Source: a virus
Reading direction: 5' to 3' (one strand)
Virus record (IMG/VR): IMGVR_UViG_3300005841_000032
Span: 1 to 64,000 of that record
Length of the DNA stretch: 64,000 nucleotides
The notes below the pieces were generated by a model. It ran no database searches. It was not told the origin of the DNA and saw only the letters and a list, made by a program, of their open reading frames with translations. The translations under genes and the position numbers were made by a program. Of the stretch, positions 40,011 to 50,651 are shown piece by piece. The number at the start of each line of letters is the position of its first letter. The first letter of the stretch is position 1.

Positions 40011-42724
40011 GGTTTATAAAGAATAGTAATAAATCCTCTATTTTGAGTAGCATCATCAAAATTCGAACTATCAAAAAATCCTCCCCCTAATCTATCCAAT
40101 ACTATAGTGGCAGGGCTACTGCCAAAAATTTCAGCTATTCTTCCAGAATGGAATTGTTCGTTTGGATTATTTTCATATCTATCCGCTAGAGAATAATTTG
40201 CCCTAACAATAGCTGCCGTATCATTTAGAATCATGACATTTACTGATACTATTTTTAATGCATCTATCGATGCAAGCGATACGGATACACTAGGGGTAGA
40301 CGACATGTTCCATACACCAATATCAAAGCAATAACTATTTAATTGTACGGCGTCGCCTGATTTAACAACTTGTCCAGACGCTATTTTAGTCGCAGTAATT
40401 CCTCCATCTTTTACATGTATGTTGCCTCCACCAATTTCTAATGTTGTATTGTCAACTACTCCTGAATTTAATTTTGAAGTTGTGACTCCACTATCTTTAA
40501 TTCTAAGCGTATCGGAGTTGATCTCTAATGTTGAATTGTCAACATTTACATCAATAATGAAATCTGCACTCAAATCTCCGCCCCCAGATAAGCCGCTACC
40601 TGCCCCTATACTTCTAGTTCTTGGAGGCGGGCCATTTACATAGTCAATGGAGATTATTCCGCTTGCGGAATTGAAGTCATTAGAGTTAAATGCTGATGCC
40701 CCCTTGGTTGAACCATCGGCGACGGCATCGTTTATCGCCAATGTTCTATTGGCCGAAAGATCGCCTCCGCCGGTTAACGGTGCAATTGTGCTTATCGTTC
40801 TTGTAGAAGAGACAAAGCCGGTTCCTTGAGATATATGCTTAAATAAAAACCAATTGGTTCCATCAAAACGAGCTACAAATATTAAGTTATTGTTTGCTGC
40901 TTGCTCTAAGTCATCAGAAGTTATAGAATATAATAAGTCTCCGGGGTCGCCGCTATTGATATAATTTTGCACTATATCAAAAGTAAATACACCCAGATTA
41001 TAAGTTCCTCTAAACTGAATCACAAAAGAATTACCATTCCTTAATGTACTAGGCAAATCTGTCCTTAAATCCAGATATGCATTTGTAGTTAAATTGTAAA
41101 CAGGACCAAAGTCAATACTTTCATTGTCCCCAACTACAATTGAATCGTCATTCGTAATTACTACAACTTCTTTTCTGGTGCCAACTACAAATCTGGTTAC
41201 AGGGTCAGTATCAGTATCAATGCTTACATACTCAACTCCAATTACCTGCCCTGTAGTTAATCCGCTAATAACATTTGAATAACTATTTGCAGCCAATTGC
41301 AAAGTTATATCAGTTGTATAGGCTGTTCTGCTATTGCTTATTTGAACTCCATTGTCATCAAAAGACGATTCATTCAAATAGCCAACTGCATCAACTGGAA
41401 TTGAAGTTAATTCGCTATATGATTTAAAATTTTTATAAGCGTATTGAACTGAATAGTTGGCTGGACTTTCAAATACAGTTAATGGAACAACTGCAAATTC
41501 CTGATTAATAGGAAATGAAAGTTTTTGATTCCCTAAATCTATGCCGTCGCTATCTTGTGAATTTCCTGTAAATACAATATCAATAGCCTCTGCATTAGGG
41601 GCAACAAGTAATTGCTGACTAGAATTTGCAAACTTATCTACATCTAATGTATCAAGGATGAGATTTATCTGAGTTGCAGAAAGAGAAGATTGTTTAACTG
41701 TATAATATGCCCCATCTTCCGTATACAATCTCCACCCATCAAAATCACCGTTTGTAAAGTCGGAAGTTGTTCTGAACTTACCGCCATTTCCGGCAATCAA
41801 AGTAACTCGATTTGCACTCGAATCCATAGTCCAGTTTGAACTACGAAAAGCCCATGCAATCTGAACTAAGTTTTTATCCCTAGGAGTATTAGTAGAATCA
41901 AATTTAATTGATTCTACTCCTATAAGCGCATTATCAGAAATGCTTATATTATTATTTTCATAATCGGCTTTATCGCGATATATATTAAGACTTCTTTTAT
42001 CCTGAATTGTTATTGTGCTTCCAGTTCTTTTTACTCTTGCCAATAAAAATTCCTGACCTTCAATTAATGCCGGTGGCGTATTTAAAACACTTTCAACAAT
42101 AGCTGTTAGCGTACAACTATCATATTGATAGGGGTATTTATCATCGCTTGGTACAGATATACCGGGAGTAAATGTGCCCACAATAGCAATTTGCAAATTA
42201 CTTTCTGATAAAAAATCTCCAGCAAGTAAGGCATTGTGTTCATCGATCAATTCTACAACATCATATTCAAACAAATTAAGTGTTGAATTTGGGAATGATA
42301 TGCGAGTTGGATTATTTGGCTGACCTCTTAAAATCTCTGTTAAATCTCCATCTGGGCAAACTAAATTGCCTTGCTTGTCTATTGATACAAGAAATTGTTC
42401 ATTTGGAGAGTACGTATGTGATATTTTAAGCCATCTCCATTGAGAATCGTTGGCAATTGAAATGTTATCGGTAGCCGGTCTATAAATTATATTCCCTTCA
42501 TTGTTTATAGCAAACAATTCATTGTTTTTAATAGAGCCAATATTTGTTCCCTGACTTATTTGCCCATTATCAAAATTTCCCTCAATGTAATTGGCAAATA
42601 ATCCAAACTCAATAGAGTTTTTAAGAAATAATTTTCTGAATCCATCATCATCTAAAAATTTTTTAAACCGATTAAGTTCTTGTAACCCTATAAATAAATT
42701 TGAAGATGTTTTGAAATTGGCCAC
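40007..42724 (-). CDS. Tail fibre protein with C-terminal repeats
   Basis: 905 aa, GTG start. The C-terminal half has fibre-type repeats: PLTGGGDLSANRTLAI and GLSGGGDLSADFIIDV, then STLEINSDTLRIKDSG and TTLEIGGGNIHVKDGG. Such repeats form trimeric beta-structured shafts in phage fibres. It lies at the distal end of the tail module after the SGNH protein gene. Receptor binding is the likely role. Confidence 0.82.
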   Translation of the reverse strand: MANFKTSSNLFIGLQELNRFKKFLDDDGFRKLFLKNSIEFGLFANYIEGNFDNGQISQGTNIGSIKNNELFAINNEGNIIYRPATDNISIANDSQWRWLKISHTYSPNEQFLVSIDKQGNLVCPDGDLTEILRGQPNNPTRISFPNSTLNLFEYDVVELIDEHNALLAGDFLSESNLQIAIVGTFTPGISVPSDDKYPYQYDSCTLTAIVESVLNTPPALIEGQEFLLARVKRTGSTITIQDKRSLNIYRDKADYENNNISISDNALIGVESIKFDSTNTPRDKNLVQIAWAFRSSNWTMDSSANRVTLIAGNGGKFRTTSDFTNGDFDGWRLYTEDGAYYTVKQSSLSATQINLILDTLDVDKFANSSQQLLVAPNAEAIDIVFTGNSQDSDGIDLGNQKLSFPINQEFAVVPLTVFESPANYSVQYAYKNFKSYSELTSIPVDAVGYLNESSFDDNGVQISNSRTAYTTDITLQLAANSYSNVISGLTTGQVIGVEYVSIDTDTDPVTRFVVGTRKEVVVITNDDSIVVGDNESIDFGPVYNLTTNAYLDLRTDLPSTLRNGNSFVIQFRGTYNLGVFTFDIVQNYINSGDPGDLLYSITSDDLEQAANNNLIFVARFDGTNWFLFKHISQGTGFVSSTRTISTIAPLTGGGDLSANRTLAINDAVADGSTKGASAFNSNDFNSASGIISIDYVNGPPPRTRSIGAGSGLSGGGDLSADFIIDVNVDNSTLEINSDTLRIKDSGVTTSKLNSGVVDNTTLEIGGGNIHVKDGGITATKIASGQVVKSGDAVQLNSYCFDIGVWNMSSTPSVSVSLASIDALKIVSVNVMILNDTAAIVRANYSLADRYENNPNEQFHSGRIAEIFGSSPATIVLDRLGGGFFDSSNFDDATQNRGFITILYKP

Positions 42725-42761
42725 TTTAATATTTTTTTTACCCTAATAATTAATATGATTT

Positions 42762-45700
42762 TTAAAAAGTTACCCAATTTGTTCCGTCAAAAAACACCGG
42801 AACTTTTGTTGATCCACCACCAACAACGGCAACTAGGAAAGAAGGCGTAAGGGCGTCGGTAACGTAGGCAACGTCCCCAACCGTTCCAGTGGGAAGAGTA
42901 GATACTGTAAAAGATTTTAAATTTAACACAGTAGATAATTTAGTTCCAGTTGAAGATATTCTTATCCGTTCTGAAGCTGTTGCTCCTGCGGCCATAGTAT
43001 TAAATATAATATCGAAGTCTTCCGATGCAGGGGTCACATCAGTAGTAACCACATCTATTGCGGCCCCTATCTTAGAAGATCCACTAGAATTCTGTGAAAT
43101 AAATTCCATGCCAACTCCTACTCCAATTGCTGGTGTGCCAGACGTTGAGTGATCTAAAGTTAATATTCTTGTTATTGAACTATTTGATGCATTGAATTCA
43201 AGGGCATGAATAAGCCTTGTTGGAGTATATCCAACACCGTTTGATATTGCCCATTTACTACCATTCCAATCTAGTCCAACGCTGCTACTTTGCTCTACTG
43301 TAAAATGCCCAGTGCCTTTTGTATTGATTATTAGCCCAACATCAGACACAGAGCCATCCATAGCAAATATTCTATTTGATCCCGTACTTGTTGAATTGCC
43401 AAAAGTATAATTCCCTATACCCTTGGTTGCCATTATAAACCCAACATCTGTTGCTGAACCATCTGCAATTAAACTTCTATTTGCTCCTGAAATACCTGTA
43501 CCGAACGAGGCGTTACCGGCTAAAGTAGAGAATATTCCAGAAGGAACGGCATTTGTTCCGTCTGACTTCATTAATTCATTATTGGCCGCCGTATTTGTTA
43601 TGCCGCCACCGGATGATGATAAGGTATGAGTAGAATGTGTATAAGTTAGCCCTGAACCTATATTTACATTTACATTTACTCCGTCCGTATCGTCCCAACC
43701 AATAATAGAGTTCACATTTGGGTCGGTCCAATTTGTTAGACGTCCATTTGTGGTGGCAATTGGAATAAATCCAGATGTCAACGCAGCGTCATTTAACGTA
43801 TATTCCTTTCTAGCCGCACCTGTTGTTATTGTGAAATACGTTTTATCGGTAAGAAACTCTATAGCTCCTATTTCAGGTGACGTCATCAACGGTCCCGACG
43901 GAATTTTCATAGGAGCCGTACCCGCCGCTGTAGTGCCGGCTGCAAAAGTATGCGATACGAAATTTGTAATCCCGCTATTACCCACCCAGAATAAATCTTT
44001 GGTCGTGTTCCCGCTTACGCCATTATTTCCAAAAAATTTAAATCCGCCTGTTGAAAAACTTTGTGCAAACGTCATGAAACCACTAGAGGTATACGGAGTG
44101 AAATAACCAAAATTACTTGTTGTCACAGCACTAGAAATACCCTTGTTAAGTAAATATTCTAATGTGCCTTCTTGGTGTATCTCCATTACCTCTACCTGAT
44201 TTCCTGTTGTACCTCCAGATACAAACCATTGATGTGATCCAACAGCGTTGAAACCTGGTGAATAAGTAGACGAGTTACCAAAATAATTTCTGTGTTGCTG
44301 CTGTGCGCTTGTGTTCGATAGTGTAAACGTGTTCATTACCGTGGCTGAGAAAGCAGATACTATTTTTGATCCGCTCTTTAATAACCAATCTTGTGTCTTG
44401 TCGTAATTAGTTGTCGGCACAATCGCTCCTTGTCCTACCAAAGAGCCATTAACAAATGTTTTACCATCGAGCCTTGTATTAGGTCGTGTATTATTTACGA
44501 CTCCAACGTTTCCTAACGAGTCAACGCCTAATTGATAAGCCTTTGGTAAAAAAGGCGGACTAAAGTACTTGATATTGTTAAATTGACTAGCGCCGTTTGT
44601 TACCAGTGCCTGAGAGCTTATTGTGTTAAGTTGTTTAACAGTGCTATAAATTACTTCCGCGATTAATAAATGTCCCTGATCGTTCGGATGAATATTGTCA
44701 GCTGTATAAATAGTGGGACTAATGCCTTGAGATGAAAAAGGCGTCGTAATATCAACGTATATCGCACCGAGTGAACCGCACAACGTAACCAAAGCCGAGT
44801 TATATGCTGTTGGACTGTTTCCTATATACGATCCGGCGATACTCAAAACGATTACTTGACTTGCAGGCCATCCCTTAGTTGTAATCGCATTATTAAGAAT
44901 TGTCGTCATATCGTTTGAATATTGAACTGATGTCCGACCGGCGGTAAGGTCATTAATACCCAATTCAAAGCATAGATATTTATGAGTCGAAGAATTGTAA
45001 GTAGGTATACTCCCAAGATTTGATACAGCGAAAGTTTGTGCTGTTATTCCGCCTGTACCAGTAGAGGCCTCAGTTAATCCATAAAGATTAGATACCTGTT
45101 TTGAAAATCTCCAGTTAGTTGTAGACGCTCCTGTACCCGCAGTAAGTGAGTTTCCAAGCGCAACGAACGATTTTCCTGAAAGACTTTCAGAAATAGGGTT
45201 TCCAATGTTTTGTTTGGCCGTCGAAAGTCTTGTATTGGCATTATCCCATGTAAAGCTACTTGACCCGGCAAAAGCTCCTGACGAATTATACTGCACTTGA
45301 GTATCTGATCCTCCAGCAGAACCAGAAAACGAAGAAGCCGTTCTATATTTAATCTGGCCAGTTGATGAGTTTCGTACGAGTACCTGAGTTAACGCGTCGT
45401 CATTTACTGGAGTAGATGCAATATTAAAATTTGGCACATAAACTTGATCTGGGTCGGATGACCGCGCAACAATGCCATGCCCTCCCAAAATAAGAGAGTT
45501 TGGTGACGTTGATGGTATATGGTGGTCGTATCCGCCAAATATGCCTGATAATGCGCCAAGAGCACCTCTACCTGAAACCTGAGCTGAAGTATTTGCTGAA
45601 ATATTAATAGCATTGGCAAAAGCAGTAACGTGCTTACTTGAATCTGAAGATGGAATGCTAAGTCCAATAGCCATACCCCCACCACTAAATAGACCCCCAG

Positions 45701-46424
45701 ATACTTCTCCTGAATGCTTTAGTTCAGCGTACTGTCCGCCAACCATACCAACATAACCGTAGTATTTATTTCTGTTTCCCCAAACAAATCCTGCGCTACC
45801 CGAAAAAAAGTTAACATTGTCGCCAACTACATTACTAGTTCCAGTTATAAATGTATCAGTAACCGTTCCATTAGTACCGCTACCCGGATTGCCAAAAATT
45901 GTAATGTCTTCTCCAAATACCCATACATTATTGACAAAATTTAATGCATCGTGTATTGTAGGTGGAGTTTGAGTCATCCAAACTAAAGCATTAGAGTTAG
46001 CATAGAAATTATCAGTGCCTATTTTGCCAACACTACTACCGGTTCCAAATACAAAATTGTTTGCCGCAATATTTAATCCTAAATCTGATTTTACCTGAGC
46101 GATACTCCTATTGGTCCACACTCCACTCTTTCTCTGTAGGAAATCATCATTAGATGCAGTAAGTCCAATTATAGATGTTAGATCAGTTGGCACACTTGTT
46201 ATTTTAGACCACGCCAAAGAATTAAGAAATGAAGGATTTGAGTATGACCCCAACAAACTTACCTTAGATATATTCAATACATCAAATGCATCAGCTGTTC
46301 TAGATGGCAATGTTGGTTTAAGACGAATATTTGTATTTATATAAGTGGTAATGTCGCCCTCACTTGTTTGCGCAAAAGAAACATTAACTATAAGTACAAG
46401 TAAGACTAAAAGTATTTTTTTCAT
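42762..46424 (-). CDS. Large fibre-like protein with signal peptide and SGNH hydrolase domain
   Basis: 1220 aa. It starts with a signal peptide (MKKILLVLLVLIVNVSFAQ). A fibre-like region carries GSDTQVQYNSSGAFAGSSS. Residues about 417-600 form an SGNH/GDSL hydrolase: GNSLT (424-428), GIND (489-492) and the catalytic DNIHP (576-580). A long C-terminal part repeats GTGHFTV and GATASERIRISSTG patterns typical of fibres. The enzyme may deacetylate or cut host surface sugars. A signal peptide on a tail protein is unexpected. Local G+C is higher than in the adjacent genes. Confidence 0.85.
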   Translation of the reverse strand: MKKILLVLLVLIVNVSFAQTSEGDITTYINTNIRLKPTLPSRTADAFDVLNISKVSLLGSYSNPSFLNSLAWSKITSVPTDLTSIIGLTASNDDFLQRKSGVWTNRSIAQVKSDLGLNIAANNFVFGTGSSVGKIGTDNFYANSNALVWMTQTPPTIHDALNFVNNVWVFGEDITIFGNPGSGTNGTVTDTFITGTSNVVGDNVNFFSGSAGFVWGNRNKYYGYVGMVGGQYAELKHSGEVSGGLFSGGGMAIGLSIPSSDSSKHVTAFANAINISANTSAQVSGRGALGALSGIFGGYDHHIPSTSPNSLILGGHGIVARSSDPDQVYVPNFNIASTPVNDDALTQVLVRNSSTGQIKYRTASSFSGSAGGSDTQVQYNSSGAFAGSSSFTWDNANTRLSTAKQNIGNPISESLSGKSFVALGNSLTAGTGASTTNWRFSKQVSNLYGLTEASTGTGGITAQTFAVSNLGSIPTYNSSTHKYLCFELGINDLTAGRTSVQYSNDMTTILNNAITTKGWPASQVIVLSIAGSYIGNSPTAYNSALVTLCGSLGAIYVDITTPFSSQGISPTIYTADNIHPNDQGHLLIAEVIYSTVKQLNTISSQALVTNGASQFNNIKYFSPPFLPKAYQLGVDSLGNVGVVNNTRPNTRLDGKTFVNGSLVGQGAIVPTTNYDKTQDWLLKSGSKIVSAFSATVMNTFTLSNTSAQQQHRNYFGNSSTYSPGFNAVGSHQWFVSGGTTGNQVEVMEIHQEGTLEYLLNKGISSAVTTSNFGYFTPYTSSGFMTFAQSFSTGGFKFFGNNGVSGNTTKDLFWVGNSGITNFVSHTFAAGTTAAGTAPMKIPSGPLMTSPEIGAIEFLTDKTYFTITTGAARKEYTLNDAALTSGFIPIATTNGRLTNWTDPNVNSIIGWDDTDGVNVNVNIGSGLTYTHSTHTLSSSGGGITNTAANNELMKSDGTNAVPSGIFSTLAGNASFGTGISGANRSLIADGSATDVGFIMATKGIGNYTFGNSTSTGSNRIFAMDGSVSDVGLIINTKGTGHFTVEQSSSVGLDWNGSKWAISNGVGYTPTRLIHALEFNASNSSITRILTLDHSTSGTPAIGVGVGMEFISQNSSGSSKIGAAIDVVTTDVTPASEDFDIIFNTMAAGATASERIRISSTGTKLSTVLNLKSFTVSTLPTGTVGDVAYVTDALTPSFLVAVVGGGSTKVPVFFDGTNWVTF

Positions 46425-46732
46425 TAATCTTTATTGGCAATTTTGTCCCACTTATTAAACAAAGAATCGCAATTATAACCCAAACTGCCAACAATAAGAA
46501 TATCGTGTATTTGTCCAGTGGGTATAGTGAAATAATAAGATATAACTGTAATAAAAGTAGCTATTACAGCTAATAGAGTGCTTTTAAAATGATTGCTAAA
46601 GTATCCTTTGATTTCAACAAAAGTTTCTCCGGTAACATTCTTTTTCAAGAAATGACTAAACATGCCAACCATTCCTATCGCCAATAAAGAAGGCAATTCA
46701 AATAACCATTTATATTGTTCTATTGTATCCAT
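46424..46732 (-). CDS. Holin-like membrane protein (102 aa)
   Basis: Two to three hydrophobic helices (LPSLLAIGMVGMFSHFL; TLLAVIATFITVISYYFTI; ILIVGSLGYN) with a charged C terminus. Its size and position next to tail genes fit a holin, but no endolysin gene is seen nearby. Other membrane roles remain possible. It shares one base with the start of the next gene. Confidence 0.55.
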   Translation of the reverse strand: MDTIEQYKWLFELPSLLAIGMVGMFSHFLKKNVTGETFVEIKGYFSNHFKSTLLAVIATFITVISYYFTIPTGQIHDILIVGSLGYNCDSLFNKWDKIANKD

Positions 46733-46739
46733 AATTCAA

Positions 46740-47069
46740 TTAATATATTTTCCATTTAGATTCATCCTGTTGCGGATTGTCATATAAAGCTCTTAAATTT
46801 AATTTCAATTCTTCTTCTACTGGGCTTGCGCCAAGCACTCCGCTTCCAACTATAATCCATTCATCGTTTTTCTTTACTAGCCCCGTATCCCCATTGCCTC
46901 TTTGAGTAGGGAATAAATTGCCGCTCGCATCCCATTCGCCACGATCATGAAAATTAATTATTGTCTCAGTAGTTACTTTTACATTACCATTATCTTGCAC
47001 CAATGGCAAAACCTCAGGTCCCTTTAAGGTAGTCGCATCATTTAATACTGATATTCTTTTATCTGCCAT
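46740..47069 (-). CDS. Small tail-associated protein (109 aa)
   Basis: The opening KRISVLNDATTLKGPEVLPLVQDN resembles the N-terminal region of phage fibre proteins (ISDL...LPIVD pattern). It lies between the tail-fibre module and the 476-aa tail protein, directly adjoining the latter. Probably a virion component. Confidence 0.55.
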   Translation of the reverse strand: MADKRISVLNDATTLKGPEVLPLVQDNGNVKVTTETIINFHDRGEWDASGNLFPTQRGNGDTGLVKKNDEWIIVGSGVLGASPVEEELKLNLRALYDNPQQDESKWKIY

Positions 47070-48500
47070 TTATTCTAATAATATTCCGTCACCGCTTTCA
47101 AGTAAAAAATGCCCCTCATTTTCCAAAGCCAAATAAAATGTTTCAATCACAGGGGCAACTGAAATTTCATTCAAAAATAATGTAGCAAAAGCGGTATTAT
47201 AATTAATGAATGTTTTTCTTAAAAATACCCTTATTTCATCATTAGTATATCTTCCGTTTTTATTGTCTCCGATAACATCAATGAAATTTTTATTATTTAA
47301 ATAACATCTATCATAGGGTAATGAACATGGAGTTATTTTTACATTCCATATGAAAATAGAAGGTTGCATATCGTATGCGCTATCACTACTAGCCCCAAGA
47401 TCAACGTCTATTGAAGTTGAATCAAAATTGTCTTGCTCGCTATCCTGATCATCGCTATTATTTGTATCAAAAAATATTTGCGGTATTATTTTAACCGCAT
47501 TTTCAGGAAATTTTAATTGATGGCCAAAACCTATATTTAGTCTCGCATCATTTTCCGATAATGTACCCTTGTCTTTATTATAAATTATACCTCTTACAAA
47601 ATACCATGTTCCTGTTTTATTCAACCGTCTAGTTTCAAAGAAAAATTTACTGTCGGTGTTGTCTATTATATTCTTTAATGAAATTTCATTTCCATTTACA
47701 TCAAAACATTTACAGCCAAACGTTATATTTTCATTTGTTATATCTTGCGCTACATAAAATGAAATCTCAAAATCTAAACGAGGATCAATTGTTCTTCTTT
47801 TACCTATATCGTCACCACCTATTCCAGAATCACTTATTGGCTGTTCAATTTCCATACAACGTTTACCTCTATAAGTAGTGATGAAAACATTTTCTGGAGT
47901 AATTAATGGATATAAACTAGAATCTTCTATATCTTCTGTGTATTCGTAACTGGAGTTAAGATCATATCTTCCAGTATTGCCCTTGAACAAGGGAGAACAA
48001 TTATCTATATTCCATCCATTTTTATGTACTTGGAATCCTCCTAGTTTAAAATATGTAAGATCATTCCAATTAAACAATCGCAAAATCTCTCCGTCTGGTA
48101 TATCATCTTCTTGTGAAACTTCAATAGATTTTATTCCACCCCTTTGCAACCTAAGTCGCAATGAATTAGACATTTCATAAAATAAATGATTAATGGACTC
48201 TGTGTTTGAAGTGAACAATCCATGTTGCACTAGATACTCATTCAAAAGAAAATCGTCATCTGTAAAGGTTTCAAATTCTCTAGTCAATTGCACAAGATAG
48301 CCCCAAAATACTGCGATTGGGAAATAATAATTTTCAAAATCAGTTGCTCCTATTTGTTCATCTTCTCTTAAAATGTATTCCGCTACCCCGCCATTAGCTT
48401 TAAGTTTTTCTAATACATTATTAGCCCAATTCTGAACATCTGCTGAATCAGCATCAAAATAAGGCTTAAATATACTTGAATCAAAAAACTTAGTTGTCAT
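47070..48500 (-). CDS. Tail/baseplate protein (476 aa)
   Basis: The N-terminal part is helical and acidic. Residues 200-420 contain a beta-rich region (TYRGKRCMEIEQPIS, FEISFYVAQDI) like carbohydrate-binding jelly rolls. It follows the baseplate J-like gene, the place of gpI-like or fibre-attachment proteins. Role inferred from position. Confidence 0.6.
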   Translation of the reverse strand: MTTKFFDSSIFKPYFDADSADVQNWANNVLEKLKANGGVAEYILREDEQIGATDFENYYFPIAVFWGYLVQLTREFETFTDDDFLLNEYLVQHGLFTSNTESINHLFYEMSNSLRLRLQRGGIKSIEVSQEDDIPDGEILRLFNWNDLTYFKLGGFQVHKNGWNIDNCSPLFKGNTGRYDLNSSYEYTEDIEDSSLYPLITPENVFITTYRGKRCMEIEQPISDSGIGGDDIGKRRTIDPRLDFEISFYVAQDITNENITFGCKCFDVNGNEISLKNIIDNTDSKFFFETRRLNKTGTWYFVRGIIYNKDKGTLSENDARLNIGFGHQLKFPENAVKIIPQIFFDTNNSDDQDSEQDNFDSTSIDVDLGASSDSAYDMQPSIFIWNVKITPCSLPYDRCYLNNKNFIDVIGDNKNGRYTNDEIRVFLRKTFINYNTAFATLFLNEISVAPVIETFYLALENEGHFLLESGDGILLE

Positions 48501-48502
48501 GA

Positions 48503-49717
48503 TTATAAAACTGTTGCGCTTAAATTAACTGATATCTCCTGATCATAAAAAATTGGATTTACAACCTCTGTTCCTTGACTTATCATTACGTTACCAAATA
48601 AATCTCTAGCTATAAAGCCTCTAAATCTTGGAAATTCATTTGCTTTTAAAGTTATATCTACATTTGGGGTAAAATATCTATCAGCAACACTTTTTACACC
48701 ATCAACATTTATTACAATGGAAAGCAATTTATCCCACTCTATTTTATTCAATGAGCTATCCCAAAATCTAAAATCTACAAGCTTACTAAACTTTTGTTGA
48801 ATATCAATAACTACATCACTGAAACTTACACCTGTAAATAATTCTATGCGCATATCTACATCAATAGGAAAATAAGTTACATTTTTCAATTTAACTCCAT
48901 AGCTTTTTGTTCCTATTGGATTTAATTCAGTTAATGCAAAATATTGACTTCCTTGTTCCAGTAATGTATTTAATTCATCATCATTTAAATCAATACCATT
49001 GACCGTAAGTATAGATAATGTCGCTTTTCCATTTTGATCTATCCCATCAAAAACAACTCTTAAAACATTGCTATTAATTTTTATAAATGCTTGCGTTAAA
49101 TATGATAACGTGTCCTGAGCTAAAATATCCGGCCCCTCTTTTATTCTTTGCAAAAACGTTGCGTCATCTTCAACATCTCTCCCACCTTTTGCTCCATATT
49201 CATTTATTACAGCAATATGCCCCGATGGCTCTGGTGAAATATTTATAATGGTATACGGATCAACATTAGAGCTACCACTAGATTGTTGCGATCTTACCTT
49301 TACATAATCATATCCCTTAACACCTATAGTTAAATCGCTTTCAAGATCAAATATATTACCCTTATTATCTGATACCGTATTTATTCCAGCTTCATAAAAC
49401 GTTCCTTCATTTGCCACCATTCTTACCCATGTAGACGATTGAGCAGCATTAAATCTAGGAGCTATTCCTAACATTTCAGCTACACTATCCAAGGTAGAAT
49501 CAAAAGCAAGATCGGGGTACAAATGGGATACTGCTAAAACAATATCTTTTAATGCTTTCTTTGCCGTTCTTACGTTTCCCCTAATTAATCCACGCAAAGC
49601 AGAATGGTCTGAAACTTTGGTTATCTTATTCTGCGAGTTATTAATAAATGATTCAATGTGAATTGACTCTAATTCCTGACTAGTAGCTTGTCTAATTATA
49701 TTTTTTGCATTTGGCAT
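48503..49717 (-). CDS. Baseplate J-like protein (T4 gp6 type)
   Basis: 404 aa. The core YGAKGGRDVEDDATFLQRIK followed by TLSYLTQAF is the signature of baseplate J proteins (E-x-G-x-D-x-E-sD-x-x-y-R). Such proteins form the baseplate wedge of contractile tails. It lies among other baseplate genes. Confidence 0.88.
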   Translation of the reverse strand: MPNAKNIIRQATSQELESIHIESFINNSQNKITKVSDHSALRGLIRGNVRTAKKALKDIVLAVSHLYPDLAFDSTLDSVAEMLGIAPRFNAAQSSTWVRMVANEGTFYEAGINTVSDNKGNIFDLESDLTIGVKGYDYVKVRSQQSSGSSNVDPYTIINISPEPSGHIAVINEYGAKGGRDVEDDATFLQRIKEGPDILAQDTLSYLTQAFIKINSNVLRVVFDGIDQNGKATLSILTVNGIDLNDDELNTLLEQGSQYFALTELNPIGTKSYGVKLKNVTYFPIDVDMRIELFTGVSFSDVVIDIQQKFSKLVDFRFWDSSLNKIEWDKLLSIVINVDGVKSVADRYFTPNVDITLKANEFPRFRGFIARDLFGNVMISQGTEVVNPIFYDQEISVNLSATVL

Positions 49718-49718
49718 A

Positions 49719-50651
49719 TTATAATGGTAATGATTGAGATATTATTTCTCTTGATCTTGTTTCTACTTCAAACTCTACAAATATTGCATCAGCATCTTTT
49801 TTTATATCCTTTATGGTGAAAGATTTAAAACAATCATCAGTAGCAAAATTTCCCGATATTTGTCTAAATATTGTAGGATAAGAAAGTGCAGCTATGGTGC
49901 CCCCTTTAAAATTCAACCCCCTATCTGAAAAGTCAGGATCGTCTCCCCTTTTTAAATCAGTAAGAATTTTTGCACTTTGAATTAATGTATCATTATAACT
50001 TAAACAAGTTAGATCCGATTCAACTGTATCAATTATTATACGTCTATCTATATCTTTCCCGTATGTTTTTTCTACTGTATCGATGTTATCAATAACAGAA
50101 TTCAATACAATGGCTGAATTGTTCTTGTAAATGACTTTAATTAAATACCCCCCTGACAATGTATAATCTTCTTCTCTTAATTGATTTTGTAATGCAGTGT
50201 CAATCCAGCTATCAGGGTCATTTGATTTTAAAATATCTCTTTCTAATTCTTCAAGTCCCTGATTTTGTGATGTGGTAGTAGTCATCACTACACTTCTTCT
50301 AAATCCATCTCTAGTTTGACTTGATTTTAACCAAATATCAGAATTAAATGCTGTTTCAAGTGCATTTCCAATATCTTCAATATATTCAGTAACTACCCAA
50401 AATTCATAGTTAGCAAGTATATTGGAATTAAGATTTATTATTTCAATTACTCTATTTTGTTCCTTGATTAAATTATCAAGCCTCTTTAATTCATCTTTAG
50501 GATTTATATCTGAAAATCCAGAATAATAATTTGCTATCGTTGAATAATCAATTTCAATGAATGAAATATAATCTGCTAAAAATTGACTTATGTCATATTT
50601 TGTAACAGACTCAAAATCGTCTAATATTTGATCAGTTATTTGTTCGTTCAC
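49719..50651 (-). CDS. Baseplate-associated protein (310 aa)
   Basis: GTG start overlapping the upstream stop as GTGA. The segment SFIEIDYSTIANYYSGFSDI and a long helical part are followed by beta-rich sequence. Position between the J-like protein and a hub-associated protein indicates a baseplate role. No precise family recognised. Confidence 0.55.
   Translation of the reverse strand: MNEQITDQILDDFESVTKYDISQFLADYISFIEIDYSTIANYYSGFSDINPKDELKRLDNLIKEQNRVIEIINLNSNILANYEFWVVTEYIEDIGNALETAFNSDIWLKSSQTRDGFRRSVVMTTTTSQNQGLEELERDILKSNDPDSWIDTALQNQLREEDYTLSGGYLIKVIYKNNSAIVLNSVIDNIDTVEKTYGKDIDRRIIIDTVESDLTCLSYNDTLIQSAKILTDLKRGDDPDFSDRGLNFKGGTIAALSYPTIFRQISGNFATDDCFKSFTIKDIKKDADAIFVEFEVETRSREIISQSLPL

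Noticed and set aside
43750-44106. Plus-strand frame of 118 codons
   Set aside because: Antisense to the SGNH fibre gene; a shadow of its repetitive coding sequence.
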